From positions 434,001 to 498,000 of the forward strand of contig NZ_FPCK01000002.1 of assembly GCF_900116545.1 (NCBI RefSeq): a stretch of 64,000 bases of DNA. The letters run 5' to 3'. The translations under genes and the position numbers were made by a program. Numbering within the stretch: the stretch's first letter is position 1; every line of letters starts with the position of its first letter. Origin of the DNA: Devosia crocina (GTDB lineage: Bacteria; Pseudomonadota; Alphaproteobacteria; Rhizobiales; Devosiaceae). The notes beneath the pieces are model-generated. The model made no database searches. It was not told where the DNA came from and worked only from the letters and a program-made list of their open reading frames with translations. Of the stretch, positions 26,087-35,197 are shown piece by piece.

Positions 26087-26962
26087 TCAGGCAGTGATAA
26101 GAGGCGCAGCCGCGACCCAATGATCGGGATTTCGTTCGCGCAGCAGCTGGGCGGCCTGGTGCGCCTGTCCTTCCGAACCAAAAAGTCCGAATACCGTCGC
26201 GCCCGAACCCGACATGCGCGCGAGGATACATCCCTGCGCCTGGGCGAGGTCGTCGATGATCTCACCGATTACCGGCACGAGCTTGATTGCCGGGGGCTGG
26301 AGATCATTGCGGGTTTCAGCGAGCCATAAGCCAAGTTGCGCCGGTCGGGTCAGTGGCTCCGGCAGCGAGGGCAGAGGATAGTTGTCGTGGGCGCGCAGCC
26401 GCCGGAAGACATCGGGGGTCGAGACCGGCACCAGGGGATTGACCAGCACGACATGGCAATTGGGGAACTGGGGCAGCGGAGAAAGAATCTCGCCGACGCC
26501 GCGCGCAACGAGCGGACGGCTCAAGAGACAAGCCGGAACATCGGCACCGAGCGTTGCAGCAAGATCGGCAAGCTCCGCAATGGGAACGGCCTGGCGCGCC
26601 ATGCCGGCGAGCATACGCAGCGCCGCCGCCGCATCGGCCGAACCACCGCCGATCCCTGCCGCGACCGGCAGGTTCTTGACCAGGTGCAGCGCCAATCCCT
26701 GCGGCACCAGATCGGGCCACCGCTGCCTGAAAGCGGCCAGCGCGCGCATCACCAGATTACCGCTCCCGGAGCCGAGAGCGGCAGCGAATGGTCCCGAAAT
26801 TTCAAGACGATCTTCCGCGGCCTCGCGCGCGGTCAGTTCGTCGGCGATCCCGGCAAAGACCACAAGGCTTTCAAGATCGTGGTACCCGTCTTCGCGACGG
26901 CGCGTGACATGCAGCGCCAGATTGATCTTGGCTGGCGCCGCTTCAACATATTCAAGCGTCAT
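26087..26962 (-). CDS. ispE: 4-diphosphocytidyl-2-C-methyl-D-erythritol kinase
   Basis: IspE phosphorylates CDP-ME in the MEP isoprenoid pathway, using ATP. It is a GHMP kinase: the N-terminal APAKINLALHVTRRREDGYHDL is the family signature, and the ATP loop is LPVAAGIGGGSADAAAALRML near residue 100. The third GHMP motif is ARMSGSGATVFGLF near residue 250. The length (291 aa) is normal. The stop of the upstream TPR gene is 7 nt from its start, so the two are co-transcribed. It works in the same pathway as ispH at 14041. Confidence 0.96.
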   Translation of the reverse strand: MTLEYVEAAPAKINLALHVTRRREDGYHDLESLVVFAGIADELTAREAAEDRLEISGPFAAALGSGSGNLVMRALAAFRQRWPDLVPQGLALHLVKNLPVAAGIGGGSADAAAALRMLAGMARQAVPIAELADLAATLGADVPACLLSRPLVARGVGEILSPLPQFPNCHVVLVNPLVPVSTPDVFRRLRAHDNYPLPSLPEPLTRPAQLGLWLAETRNDLQPPAIKLVPVIGEIIDDLAQAQGCILARMSGSGATVFGLFGSEGQAHQAAQLLRERNPDHWVAAAPLITA

Positions 26963-26969
26963 GCGCGGC

Positions 26970-28694
26970 TTAATCCGTCACGATTTCCGTTTCGGGCGTG
27001 AGACCGTCGACAAGCTTGGGCGCAACACGCTCTGCCACATTGCCGACCTCGTCGACCGAGCGGGCAACGTTCCACTGGAAACCGGCTTCGAGGCGACGCC
27101 CGGCCTTCCAATAGGCGTCTCCGAGGTGATCGTTGATCTCGGCATCATTGGGCCGCAGCATCACCGCTCGCTCCAGCGTCTCCACCGCCTCATCTATCCG
27201 GCCGAGTTTGTAGAAGGCCCAGCCAAGGGAATCGACGATATACCCGTCCTGGGGTTGCGCCTCGACAGCCTGTTCGATCATTTCGAGGGCACGTTCGAGA
27301 TGCATGTCCATGTCGATCCAGCTATAGCCGAGATAGTTGAGCACGGCCGGCTGGCCTGGATTGAGATCGAGCGCCTTGAGAAAATCGGTTTCTGCTTGCG
27401 GCCACTCCTTGGCGCGTTCATAGGCGATGCCGCGAACATAATAGAATCGCCAGTCGGCAGGGGCTTCGCCGCCCGAGATCTCAAGGGCCTTGGTATAGGC
27501 ATCGGCGGCTTCGGTATATTGCTCGTCATAGCGCAAGAGATCGCCGAGTACGGAGACGGCGTCGAGATCATCGGGCCGGGTCGCCACGATATTGCGCAGG
27601 CGCCGCAAGGCTTCAGCCCGATCGCCCATCGAATCAAGGTTTTGGGCGATCCGCACGACGGCCAGCGGCTTCATGGCAGAGGCAGAGGGGATCGCGTCAT
27701 AAACCGCATTGGCGCTTTCGTGCTGGCCTGAGGCATCGAACAGCGACCCCACGGCAAGACCGATGACATCGGCCTGCGGATCAAGATACTGGCCAAGCCG
27801 GAGGAACACCATGGCAAGGTCGGAACTGCCGTCGCGCGAGAGCGCAACGCCCATCCCGTGGAACATTTCGGACGCGCCGATCTGCACGCTGGTGGCGAAG
27901 ACGCCCGGACGGCGCCGCGCCTCCACGGACTGCTTGACCACAGTGACCAGCGGATGGGTCAGCCCGCGCTCCTCGAACGCAGCGATCACATCGGAGGCGG
28001 CTTCGAACTGCCCGTCATTGGCCAGCATGCGCGCATAGATTTCGACCATCCGAGCCACGTAAGGCTCGTTGTCATAGGCGCGCTGCGCCAGGTCCATTGC
28101 CTTGTCCCGCTGGCCGGCCACCTCGGCCATCAGTGCGCGATGGAAGACCAGGAAATCCTCGAGGCCGGTGCTGCCGAGTTCGACCATGAGGCTATCGGCT
28201 TCGGCCACCCGGCCCTCACCCACCATGGCCCAGGCGCGGAGAATACCGGCGGTGATGCCGGTGAAAGTGTCTTGCGACAGCTCACCCATGGCCCGCTCCG
28301 CTGCGCCATAACGCCGTTCCTTGACGGCCTGGGTCGCAACAACCAGCTGAGCCAGCTCATTGGTGCCGATCAACTCGATCAGACGCTTGGCGACCTGAGC
28401 GGATTGCTGCACCTGCCCATTGGCTGCGAAGGCGATAAAAGAGCGCTCGATCAGAACCGGGTTGTCCCAGTCCCCTTGCGCGGCCTCGTTGAAATAGCGC
28501 GCAGCCTCACCTGTGTGCAGTTCGCCCAGCGCTTGCCGGCCCGCAAGATAGGACCCCGTCGCGCTCGGGCGGAACAACTGCAGCATGTCGTAAATTGTGG
28601 AGCTGGCAGTTTGGGCAGACGCGGACGGCACAAGAGCGGCCGCGATCAATGCCGCAAAGAGGGGGCGAGCCAGTCGGTTGGAAAGCAGGTTCAC
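26970..28694 (-). CDS. Exported tetratricopeptide-repeat protein
   Basis: 574-residue protein with a signal peptide (about residues 1-28, ending ...PSASAQT) and TPR repeats across most of its length. They are clearest near the C-terminus (LNPGQPAVLNYLGYSWID, QPQDGYIVDSLGWAFYKLGR, RPNDAEINDHLGDAYWKAGR). These last repeats resemble those of alphaproteobacterial TPR proteins found beside ispE and ETF-QO. It is probably periplasmic or attached to the envelope and mediates protein-protein contacts. I chose a GTG start at 28694, preceded by GGGAGA, because it begins the signal peptide; upstream in-frame sequence overlaps the ETF-QO coding end. Exact partners are unknown. Confidence 0.8.
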   Translation of the reverse strand: MNLLSNRLARPLFAALIAAALVPSASAQTASSTIYDMLQLFRPSATGSYLAGRQALGELHTGEAARYFNEAAQGDWDNPVLIERSFIAFAANGQVQQSAQVAKRLIELIGTNELAQLVVATQAVKERRYGAAERAMGELSQDTFTGITAGILRAWAMVGEGRVAEADSLMVELGSTGLEDFLVFHRALMAEVAGQRDKAMDLAQRAYDNEPYVARMVEIYARMLANDGQFEAASDVIAAFEERGLTHPLVTVVKQSVEARRRPGVFATSVQIGASEMFHGMGVALSRDGSSDLAMVFLRLGQYLDPQADVIGLAVGSLFDASGQHESANAVYDAIPSASAMKPLAVVRIAQNLDSMGDRAEALRRLRNIVATRPDDLDAVSVLGDLLRYDEQYTEAADAYTKALEISGGEAPADWRFYYVRGIAYERAKEWPQAETDFLKALDLNPGQPAVLNYLGYSWIDMDMHLERALEMIEQAVEAQPQDGYIVDSLGWAFYKLGRIDEAVETLERAVMLRPNDAEINDHLGDAYWKAGRRLEAGFQWNVARSVDEVGNVAERVAPKLVDGLTPETEIVTD

Positions 28695-28789
28695 GTTGCA
28701 GATGTCTCCCTGAGCCACGAAGGCAGGATTTGGCGGCAAAGATTGTCCGTTTTGCGACTGCGCCGCAAGGCAAAGCGCAGCGGCGACGG

Positions 28790-30436
28790 TCACATTCCGC
28801 TGTAGTTGGGGCCGCTCCCGCCCTCCGGGGGCACCCAGGTGATGTTCTGGGCCGGGTCCTTGATGTCGCAGGTTTTGCAATGCACGCAATTGGCAGCGTG
28901 GATGCGGAATACCGGCGCACCGCCTTCCTCGGCAACTTCATACACCCCTGCAGGGCAATAAAGCGGCGCAGGTTCGCCATAGAGCGGCAGATTTTCACCT
29001 ACCGGAATGGTCGGATCGGCGAGACGGAGGTGAACCGGCTGATCTTCGTCATGCGCGAGATTGGCAAGAAAAACGGAGGAGGTCCGATCAAAGGTCAGTT
29101 TGCCATCCGCGCGTGGATAGCTGCGTCCCTTGACTTCTGCGCGTTTGCGCAGCTTGGCGAAGTCCGGCGCCCCCTGCCGTTTGAGCCGGAGGGGAGACCG
29201 GCCAAAGAGTGTGGCCGTCCACAGATCCGCGCCAATGGCTATGGAGCCCAGAACGGTTCCGAGCCGGCTCCAGAGGGGCTTGGCATTGGCGACCGATTGC
29301 AGTTCCTTGCCGATCCCCGTGCGCAATATGGTCGGCTCGAGATCTTCGAGCAGGTCCTGCTGCCGGCCTGCTTCGATGGCAGCGCCAACCGTGTCGGCCG
29401 CCCCGATCCCCGACAGGATCGCATTGTGGATGGCCTTGAGCCGCGGCGCGTTCATGAAACCGGCCGAGCAGCCGATCAGTCCACCCCCCGGAAAAGCCAA
29501 AGTGGGCATGGACTGCCACCCGCCGGCCGTCACGGCCCTTGCACCATAGCTCAGACGCGTTCCGCCTTCGAGCAGACGTGCAAGCGACGGGTGGGTCTTG
29601 AAACGCTGAAACTCGTCGAACGGAGACAAGGTGGGATCTGCATAATCGAGATAGGTGACGAGCCCGACATAGAGCTTTCGATCTTCGGCATGATAAACGA
29701 AGCCGCCACCGGCCGTATCATTGCCGAGCGGGAAGCCGAGATAGTGGTCGACCTGGCCCTCCCGGTGCTTGTCTTCCGGAACTTCCCAGATTTCCTTGAT
29801 GCCGAGGCCATATTTCTGTGGCTCGCGACCGAGCGCATAGTCGCCGATGATCTGCTTGGCGAGAGAGCCCCGGGCCCCCTCGGCGATCAGGGTATATTTG
29901 GCTTCAAGGGCAATGCCCTCGGCAAAGCTCGATTTAGGATTGCCCTCGATGTCGCGGCCCAGATCTCCGGTGATGACGCCGCGCACCGGCCCTCCTTCGG
30001 ATCGCAGCACATCTATGGCCGCAGTCATGGGGAAGATGTCGACGCCCAGCTCGATGGCCTGTTCCCCAAGCCATTGCACGAGACGCCCGAGGCTCGTGAT
30101 GACGCCGCCTGGCGTCTTCATCTGCGGCGGCACAAGCGCGTGGGGGACCGCGAAATCGCCCTTGGCGGTCAGGTAGTGATACGTGTCGAGCATCACCTGA
30201 GGCCCGACCGGAGCACCCTTGAGGCGCCAATCTGGAATCAGGGCATCGAGCCCAACCGGGTCCATCACGGCGCCGGACAGGATATGTCCACCGATTTCGG
30301 CCGACTTTTCCACCACCGTCACAGCCAGATGCGGAAAGCGCTGCTTGAGCCTGATAGCGGCAGCAAGCCCGGATGGCCCGGCGCCGACGACGAGCACATC
30401 GGTCGAAAGCGTTTCGCGATTGCCGGCTTCTGCCAT
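28790..30436 (-). CDS. Electron transfer flavoprotein-ubiquinone oxidoreductase
   Basis: 548-residue ETF-QO (ETFDH), a peripheral inner-membrane enzyme passing electrons from reduced ETF, produced by acyl-CoA and amino acid dehydrogenases, to ubiquinone. The N-terminal FAD fingerprint is VLVVGAGPSGLAAAIRLK. The mid-region has SLAKQIIGDYALGREPQKYGLGIKE, cut here for length. The C-terminal 4Fe-4S ferredoxin cysteines appear as CPAGVYE and NCVHCKTCDIKDP, ending in the family tail PPEGGSGPNYSGM. It is divergent from a uracil-DNA glycosylase, with 63 bp between starts. Confidence 0.96.
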   Translation of the reverse strand: MAEAGNRETLSTDVLVVGAGPSGLAAAIRLKQRFPHLAVTVVEKSAEIGGHILSGAVMDPVGLDALIPDWRLKGAPVGPQVMLDTYHYLTAKGDFAVPHALVPPQMKTPGGVITSLGRLVQWLGEQAIELGVDIFPMTAAIDVLRSEGGPVRGVITGDLGRDIEGNPKSSFAEGIALEAKYTLIAEGARGSLAKQIIGDYALGREPQKYGLGIKEIWEVPEDKHREGQVDHYLGFPLGNDTAGGGFVYHAEDRKLYVGLVTYLDYADPTLSPFDEFQRFKTHPSLARLLEGGTRLSYGARAVTAGGWQSMPTLAFPGGGLIGCSAGFMNAPRLKAIHNAILSGIGAADTVGAAIEAGRQQDLLEDLEPTILRTGIGKELQSVANAKPLWSRLGTVLGSIAIGADLWTATLFGRSPLRLKRQGAPDFAKLRKRAEVKGRSYPRADGKLTFDRTSSVFLANLAHDEDQPVHLRLADPTIPVGENLPLYGEPAPLYCPAGVYEVAEEGGAPVFRIHAANCVHCKTCDIKDPAQNITWVPPEGGSGPNYSGM

Positions 30437-30499
30437 CGTTGATGCATCCTCGTGATCGGCGACTGGTCGCCTTCGCTGCGGTGTGACATAACCGGGCCC

Positions 30500-31321
30500 A
30501 TGTCTCAAGGTCGAGAACTCAACAAGGCCGAACTGCTTGCCGTGCTGGACTGGTACCGCGCCGCCGGCGTGGATCTTGCCGTGGGTGAGGATCCTGTCGA
30601 CCGTTTTGCGCAGCCTGCCTCCAGCACCGCCGCGCCATCGCCGCAGCGGCCGCAACAACAACCGGGTGGGGAAGCTCCGGCGCCGCTGCTGACCGGCACA
30701 CAGGCCATTCTGGGCGATCCTACCGAGGCGCGGAAACTGGCGGCTTCCGCTGCCACGCTCGACCAATTGCGCTCGGTGCTCGAGGCCTATGACGGCTGCA
30801 GCCTCAAGTTCCGCGCAACGCAACTCGTTTTTGCCGATGGCAATCCCGAAGCCCAGATCATGCTGATCGGAGAAGCGCCGGGCGCTGAAGAGGATCGGCA
30901 GGGCAAGCCCTTTGTCGGTCGCTCTGGACAATTGCTCGACCGGATGCTCGGCGCGATAGGCCTTGATCGCACCAAGGTCTATATTGTCAACACTGTGCCC
31001 TGGCGTCCCCCCGGCAATCGCACGCCGACGCCGGAAGAGATGGAACTCTGCCTCCCCTTTCTCCATCGCCAGGCTGAACTGGTCGCGCCCAAACTCGTGC
31101 TCACCCTGGGCGGTCCTGCCATGCAGACCGTGCTGCGGACCACCGCTGGCATCATCAAGATGCGCGGCCGCTGGCAAGACGTCACTTTGGGCAATCATGA
31201 GGTCCCTGCCCTGCCCACGCTGCATCCGGCTTATCTGCTGCGCAATCCAGCCGCCAAGCAGCAGGCTTGGCATGACCTGCTCAGCCTCAAGATGCGAATG
31301 GAAGCACTGGGCCTTAGCTAG
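30500..31321 (+). CDS. Uracil-DNA glycosylase, family 4-like, lacking two cluster cysteines
   Basis: 273-residue glycosylase removing uracil from DNA. The core motifs of family 4 are present: [40 protein letters not shown], and TLHPAYLLR near the C-terminus. In typical family 4 enzymes four cysteines hold a [4Fe-4S] cluster; here only GCSLK and MELC remain. The C-x2-C start is absent and KCRPPGN is replaced by PWRPPGN, so the cluster may be lost. This PWRPPGNR form seems to be a common alphaproteobacterial variant. The first 80 residues are proline/alanine-rich and poorly conserved. The ATG at 30500 begins MSQGREL. Confidence 0.85.
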   Translation: MSQGRELNKAELLAVLDWYRAAGVDLAVGEDPVDRFAQPASSTAAPSPQRPQQQPGGEAPAPLLTGTQAILGDPTEARKLAASAATLDQLRSVLEAYDGCSLKFRATQLVFADGNPEAQIMLIGEAPGAEEDRQGKPFVGRSGQLLDRMLGAIGLDRTKVYIVNTVPWRPPGNRTPTPEEMELCLPFLHRQAELVAPKLVLTLGGPAMQTVLRTTAGIIKMRGRWQDVTLGNHEVPALPTLHPAYLLRNPAAKQQAWHDLLSLKMRMEALGLS

Positions 31322-31469
31322 GGCGCAAGCAGCCTTCTCCGCGAAGGGAACAGGCCTAAACTTTTTGCGGTACGTACCCAAATCCGCCCTTTCCCTGAAG
31401 AGCGGTCGCGTTATGGTCATGTTCACGTGATTTGCAACGTTTCGCTGCTGACCAAAACTACCGAGCGCC

Positions 31470-32801
31470 ATGGCTTCCGTCGTCAAGATCTACGCCCTGT
31501 TTTTGGGCTCCGCCCTTCTTATGTTCGGGGGCGGCTTGCAGGGCCTCCTGCTCTCGGTGCGCGGCGCAGAAGAAAACTTCTCGCTTCTTGCGCTTGGCCT
31601 GATCGGCACGGGCTGGTCCGTTGGCTTTGTTGCCGGCTCGATTGCCGTGCCCCTGATCGTGCGCAATGTCGGCCATATCCGGGCCTTTTCGGTGATGGCA
31701 GCAATCGGCACGGTGACGATCCTTCTTAATCTTCTTTGGATCAACGATGTCGGCTGGATCGTCCTGCGCGCCTTGTCAGGCTTTTGCTTTGCGGGCGCGG
31801 CGATGATCGTTGAAAGCTGGCTCAACGAGGTTTCCGACAACAAGAGCCGCGGCACGATCTTCTCGATCTATGTCACCATCAATCTTGCGGCCTCCACCGT
31901 AGGGCAGATGGCGATGTCGATCACCGGCACGGCGGGATATCTGCCCTTCGTCATCGGCGCCATCAGCTTCATCTGCGCCTTGATGCCACCGGCGCTGACC
32001 TCGAGCCCGCAGCCACGGCCGCTGGCCTCGGCCAAGCTCGACCTTCCATTGCTGATAAAGACCTCTCCCGTTGCCGCGGTCGCCGCGTTTTGCTGCGGTA
32101 TGGCCAACGGCGCCTTCGGCACGCTCGCGCCGGTTTATGGCTATGAGCAGGGGCTCGATGCTGCCGGTATAGCCTTGCTGTTCGCCATCGCCGCGATTGC
32201 CGGTGCGGTGTCCCAGATCCCTTTCGGCCGCTTGTCGGACCGGATCGACAGGCGCCTTGTGATGATTGGCCTCGGCAGCTTTTCCGCCCTTGTCGGGGTC
32301 TTGATCGTAATCATCAACCCGGCCGCCGGGTGGGTGATGTATGTGCTTTTCGCCCTTTATGGACTTGCCGCCAATCCGCTCTATCCGATCGCTGTTGCCC
32401 ATGCGAACGATTTTGCCAGCGACGGCAATTTCGCCAAGATCGCCGGTGGCATGCTGCTGATCCTGGGAATCGGCCTTGCGATCGGACCCGCCGTGGCCTC
32501 CATGCTCATGAGTTCTATCACGCCAGCGGCCCTCTTCATTGTCACCGCGCTCTTTCACGCCGTGGTGGCCGGGTTCGCCTTCCTGCGCATGCGTGTCCGC
32601 AAGAGCGTCGATGCCGCTGAGCGTGCGCCCTTCCAGCCCATGGGTAACGACAAGCAGGTTACGCCGGAATCGCTGGTGCTTGATCCGCGCGCAGATGGCG
32701 AGATGACCGACGTGGTAGTGATCCGGACCGAAGCCGCCGTGCCCGAAGAATTGATAGAAACGCTGGAAACGAGATCCGATGTTCAAAACGGAACTGCATG
32801 A
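31470..32801 (+). CDS. MFS transporter (YcaD-like)
   Basis: 443-residue major facilitator with twelve predicted membrane segments, cytoplasmic C-terminal tail of about 70 residues, and the loop motif FGRLSDRIDRRLVM between TM8 and TM9 (motif A-like). WLNEVSDNKSRGTIFSIY after TM4 recalls the YcaD-type group. The substrate is unknown. Its stop lies 23 bp inside the start of the following moaB gene, so the two are translationally coupled. The coupling with moaB hints at molybdenum- or cofactor-related transport, but that is speculation. Confidence 0.8.
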   Translation: MASVVKIYALFLGSALLMFGGGLQGLLLSVRGAEENFSLLALGLIGTGWSVGFVAGSIAVPLIVRNVGHIRAFSVMAAIGTVTILLNLLWINDVGWIVLRALSGFCFAGAAMIVESWLNEVSDNKSRGTIFSIYVTINLAASTVGQMAMSITGTAGYLPFVIGAISFICALMPPALTSSPQPRPLASAKLDLPLLIKTSPVAAVAAFCCGMANGAFGTLAPVYGYEQGLDAAGIALLFAIAAIAGAVSQIPFGRLSDRIDRRLVMIGLGSFSALVGVLIVIINPAAGWVMYVLFALYGLAANPLYPIAVAHANDFASDGNFAKIAGGMLLILGIGLAIGPAVASMLMSSITPAALFIVTALFHAVVAGFAFLRMRVRKSVDAAERAPFQPMGNDKQVTPESLVLDPRADGEMTDVVVIRTEAAVPEELIETLETRSDVQNGTA

Positions 32802-33315
32802 AGACCGCGCCTTCAAAGCTCTCTCGATTGCCGTCATCGCCGTATCCGATACGCGGACGCTGGAAACAGATACGGGCGGCGCGCTGCTGAAATCTCTGCT
32901 TGAAGCGGATGGACATTCCTGCTTCGAGCGCCAGGTGGTGCGAGACGATATCCAGCTGATCCGCGCCGCTGTTCAGAGCTATGTCGCCCATCCGCATGTC
33001 GATGTGATCCTGACCACGGGTGGAACGGGTTTTTCGGGACGCGATGTGACCCCGGAAGCCGTCGAGCCCCTGTTCGACAAGCGCATGGAAGGCTTTTCCG
33101 TGCTCTTCCATCAGTATTCATCGACAACGGTGGGCACGAGCTCGCTGCAGTCTCGGGCAACTGCAGGGCTCATTGGGACAACCTTCGTTTTCTGCCTGCC
33201 AGGCTCGCGTGGCGCTTGCCGCGACGCTTGGGAGGGTATCCTCACCCATCAGCTCGACTACCGTCACAAGCCCTGCAACTTCGTCGAACTCATGCCGCGA
33301 TTGAGCGAGCGCTGA
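32779..33315 (+). CDS. moaB: Molybdenum cofactor biosynthesis protein B (MoaB/MogA-type)
   Basis: 178-residue protein of the MoaB/MogA/MoeA fold. It binds molybdopterin and, in MogA-type members, adenylates it ahead of molybdenum insertion. Motifs: VIAVSDTRT near residue 17, DVILTTGGTGFSGRDVTPEAV with the pterin-binding GGTG, and FCLPGSRGACRDAW. The gene overlaps the end of the MFS gene by 23 bp and is followed by a strong bidirectional hairpin. No other molybdopterin gene is in the window. Confidence 0.92.
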   Translation: MFKTELHEDRAFKALSIAVIAVSDTRTLETDTGGALLKSLLEADGHSCFERQVVRDDIQLIRAAVQSYVAHPHVDVILTTGGTGFSGRDVTPEAVEPLFDKRMEGFSVLFHQYSSTTVGTSSLQSRATAGLIGTTFVFCLPGSRGACRDAWEGILTHQLDYRHKPCNFVELMPRLSER

Positions 33316-33338
33316 GCGCAAAAATTCGGTGTAACGAA

Positions 33339-33365
33339 AAACGGCGCTCCCAAGGAGCGCCGTTT
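33339..33365. terminator. Bidirectional terminator between moaB and the DHA2 transporter
   Basis: AAACGGCGCTCC-caa-GGAGCGCCGTTT: a perfect 12 bp stem with a 3 nt loop, flanked by A-rich sequence on one side and T-rich on the other, so it should stop transcription from both converging genes. Confidence 0.85.
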
Positions 33366-33368
33366 GGC

Positions 33369-34856
33369 TTAGTGGCCCATGACCGGAGCGGGAGCACCGG
33401 GAACAACCGGCGGGCGCCTTACGAACGTGGCCGCCGCAATCATCAGCAGCGACACAACCGCGCCGCACATGAACCCGGCGCGAATGCCCGAAGCGAGCGC
33501 TTCGGTCTGTTCGACGCCCACTGCAACGGCGCTGGCCGATTGCAGAGACATAACCGCCACAAAAAGCGCGATCCCGGCTGCGCCCGCCACCTGCTGCACT
33601 GTGCCCAGAATAGCACTGGCATGGGAATAGAACCTGGGCGGCACCGAACTCATAGAGGCGGTAAAGAGCGGAGTGAAGGTGAAGGCGAGCCCGATGCTGA
33701 GAACGATGTGGCCGGCAACCACCGCCCAAACCGGTGTATCCACACCCACAAGGGTCAGAGCCCACATAACAGCCGAAACTGTCGTGACGCCGGGAACAAG
33801 GAGTGGCGTGGGGCCGACGCGGTCATAAAGCCGGCCCACGATCGGGCCGAGAACACCCATGGTCAACCCACCCGGCAGGAGCATCAGGCCGGTCTGCTGG
33901 GTGGAGAGCCCAAGCACGGTCTGGGTGTAGATGGGCAAGAGGATGGAGCTGCCCAACAACGCCACCATTGCAACACCCATGGTCACGAGCGCCAAGGTAT
34001 AGTTACGATGCTGCAGCGTGCGCAGATCGAGCAGAGCCCTGTCCTGCTCCTGCAGCCTGAACTGGCGCCAGGCAAACCCCGCCATGGCGGCAAGACCGAC
34101 CGCAATCGGCAGCCAGGCAGGAATGGGAGAGGGATGCTCAGCCCCTTCACCAAGGCTCGACAGTCCATAAACGAGACCGCCAAAGGCAAAAGCGGACAGG
34201 ATCACCGAGAGCACATCGAGCGGAGCATAGCGCGGGGTCGACACATTGCGGATGCGGCTGACACCGATCGCCAACGCCAGAATGGCGATGGGTAGGGTGA
34301 AATAGAACATGAAGCGCCAGTCGTAGTGTTCGAGAATGAACCCGCCGATGGTGGGGCCGAGCGCCGGTGCCACGGACATGACGATAGAAATATTGCCCAT
34401 GATTTTGCCGCGCCCTTCAGGGGGAACCAGCGTCATGACTGTGGTCATGAGCAGCGGCATCATGATCGCGGTTCCGATCGCCTGCACGACGCGGCCGGTG
34501 ATCAGGAGTTCGACGCCCGGCGATACTGCACACAGCATTGTGCCGGCTGTGAAAACAGACATGGCGATCATGAAGATCGGACGTGTGTTGATCCGTTGCA
34601 GCAAAAAGCCTGTGATCGGAATGACGATCGCCATGGTCAGCAGAAAGGCAGTGGTCAGCCACTGCGCCGTGCCTGCGCTGACACGTAGGTCCGTCATCAG
34701 GTGTGGAATGGCGACGCTCATGATCGTTTCGTTGAGAAACACCACGAAGGTCGAAACGAGCAACAGTCCAATCACCAACCGATTGCGCGCAGCATTGACG
34801 GGATCGTGCGGCTCGCTTTCGGGCAGCACTTCGAATGAAGCTGTATCGGTCGTCAT
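33369..34856 (-). CDS. DHA2-family drug:H+ antiporter (EmrB/QacA type)
   Basis: 495-residue inner-membrane exporter of the 14-TM DHA2 family. Recognisable elements: the N-terminal VIGLLLVSTFVVFLNETIMSVAIPHL, the FLLTMAIVIPITGFLLQRINTR segment (motif A region), GPTIGGFILEHYDWRFMFYFT (family motif C), and GGLTMGVLGPIVGRLYDRVGP in the second half. Members export lipophilic drugs, bile salts or toxic ions. No adjacent membrane-fusion (EmrA) or TetR/MarR gene is seen, so the substrate and regulation are open. The 341 bp upstream region holds a LexA box that belongs to the divergent gene, about 250 bp away. Confidence 0.88.
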   Translation of the reverse strand: MTTDTASFEVLPESEPHDPVNAARNRLVIGLLLVSTFVVFLNETIMSVAIPHLMTDLRVSAGTAQWLTTAFLLTMAIVIPITGFLLQRINTRPIFMIAMSVFTAGTMLCAVSPGVELLITGRVVQAIGTAIMMPLLMTTVMTLVPPEGRGKIMGNISIVMSVAPALGPTIGGFILEHYDWRFMFYFTLPIAILALAIGVSRIRNVSTPRYAPLDVLSVILSAFAFGGLVYGLSSLGEGAEHPSPIPAWLPIAVGLAAMAGFAWRQFRLQEQDRALLDLRTLQHRNYTLALVTMGVAMVALLGSSILLPIYTQTVLGLSTQQTGLMLLPGGLTMGVLGPIVGRLYDRVGPTPLLVPGVTTVSAVMWALTLVGVDTPVWAVVAGHIVLSIGLAFTFTPLFTASMSSVPPRFYSHASAILGTVQQVAGAAGIALFVAVMSLQSASAVAVGVEQTEALASGIRAGFMCGAVVSLLMIAAATFVRRPPVVPGAPAPVMGH

Positions 34857-35197
34857 AAAACACCCTTGCTCAAGCGCGTGACGTCCTGACGAGGTATGGA
34901 GTCGGCAGGGATCGACGGCACTTTCGTCATTTCTGCGACATAGCGTGTCAGCAACGGCAGCTTGCGATGGGCCAATTGACTCTCAAGCATAAGGGATCAG
35001 CCCATTTCATCGCTTTGTCGGAACTCTCTAGTCGTCCGCTCTTCCAGCGTCCACCCCGGCAAGCTGCAGGGCAGAGATGCATGACGGTGGGCCGGAACAA
35101 AATTCGAACATTGTTCTTGTTACGTTCTGTTGGCGTTGCTAGATTCCAAGTCAGGCGCAGGTGACGATTCCAGCCCGGCGCTCGCAGGAGAACCGCC
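34857..35197. other. Divergent intergenic region with an SOS box
   Basis: 341 bp between the DHA2 transporter start and the radical SAM start. The last 100 bp carry a LexA box (35113-35127) and the GGAGAA ribosome binding site of the radical SAM gene. I see no gene, hairpin or repeat in the rest. Confidence 0.5.
35113..35127 (+). promoter_or_regulatory. LexA (SOS) box, GTTC-N7-GTTC
   Basis: GTTC at 35113-35116, a 7 bp spacer, and GTTC at 35124-35127: an exact match to the alphaproteobacterial LexA operator. It lies 70 bp upstream of the radical SAM gene. Functional binding is inferred from the motif. Confidence 0.7.
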
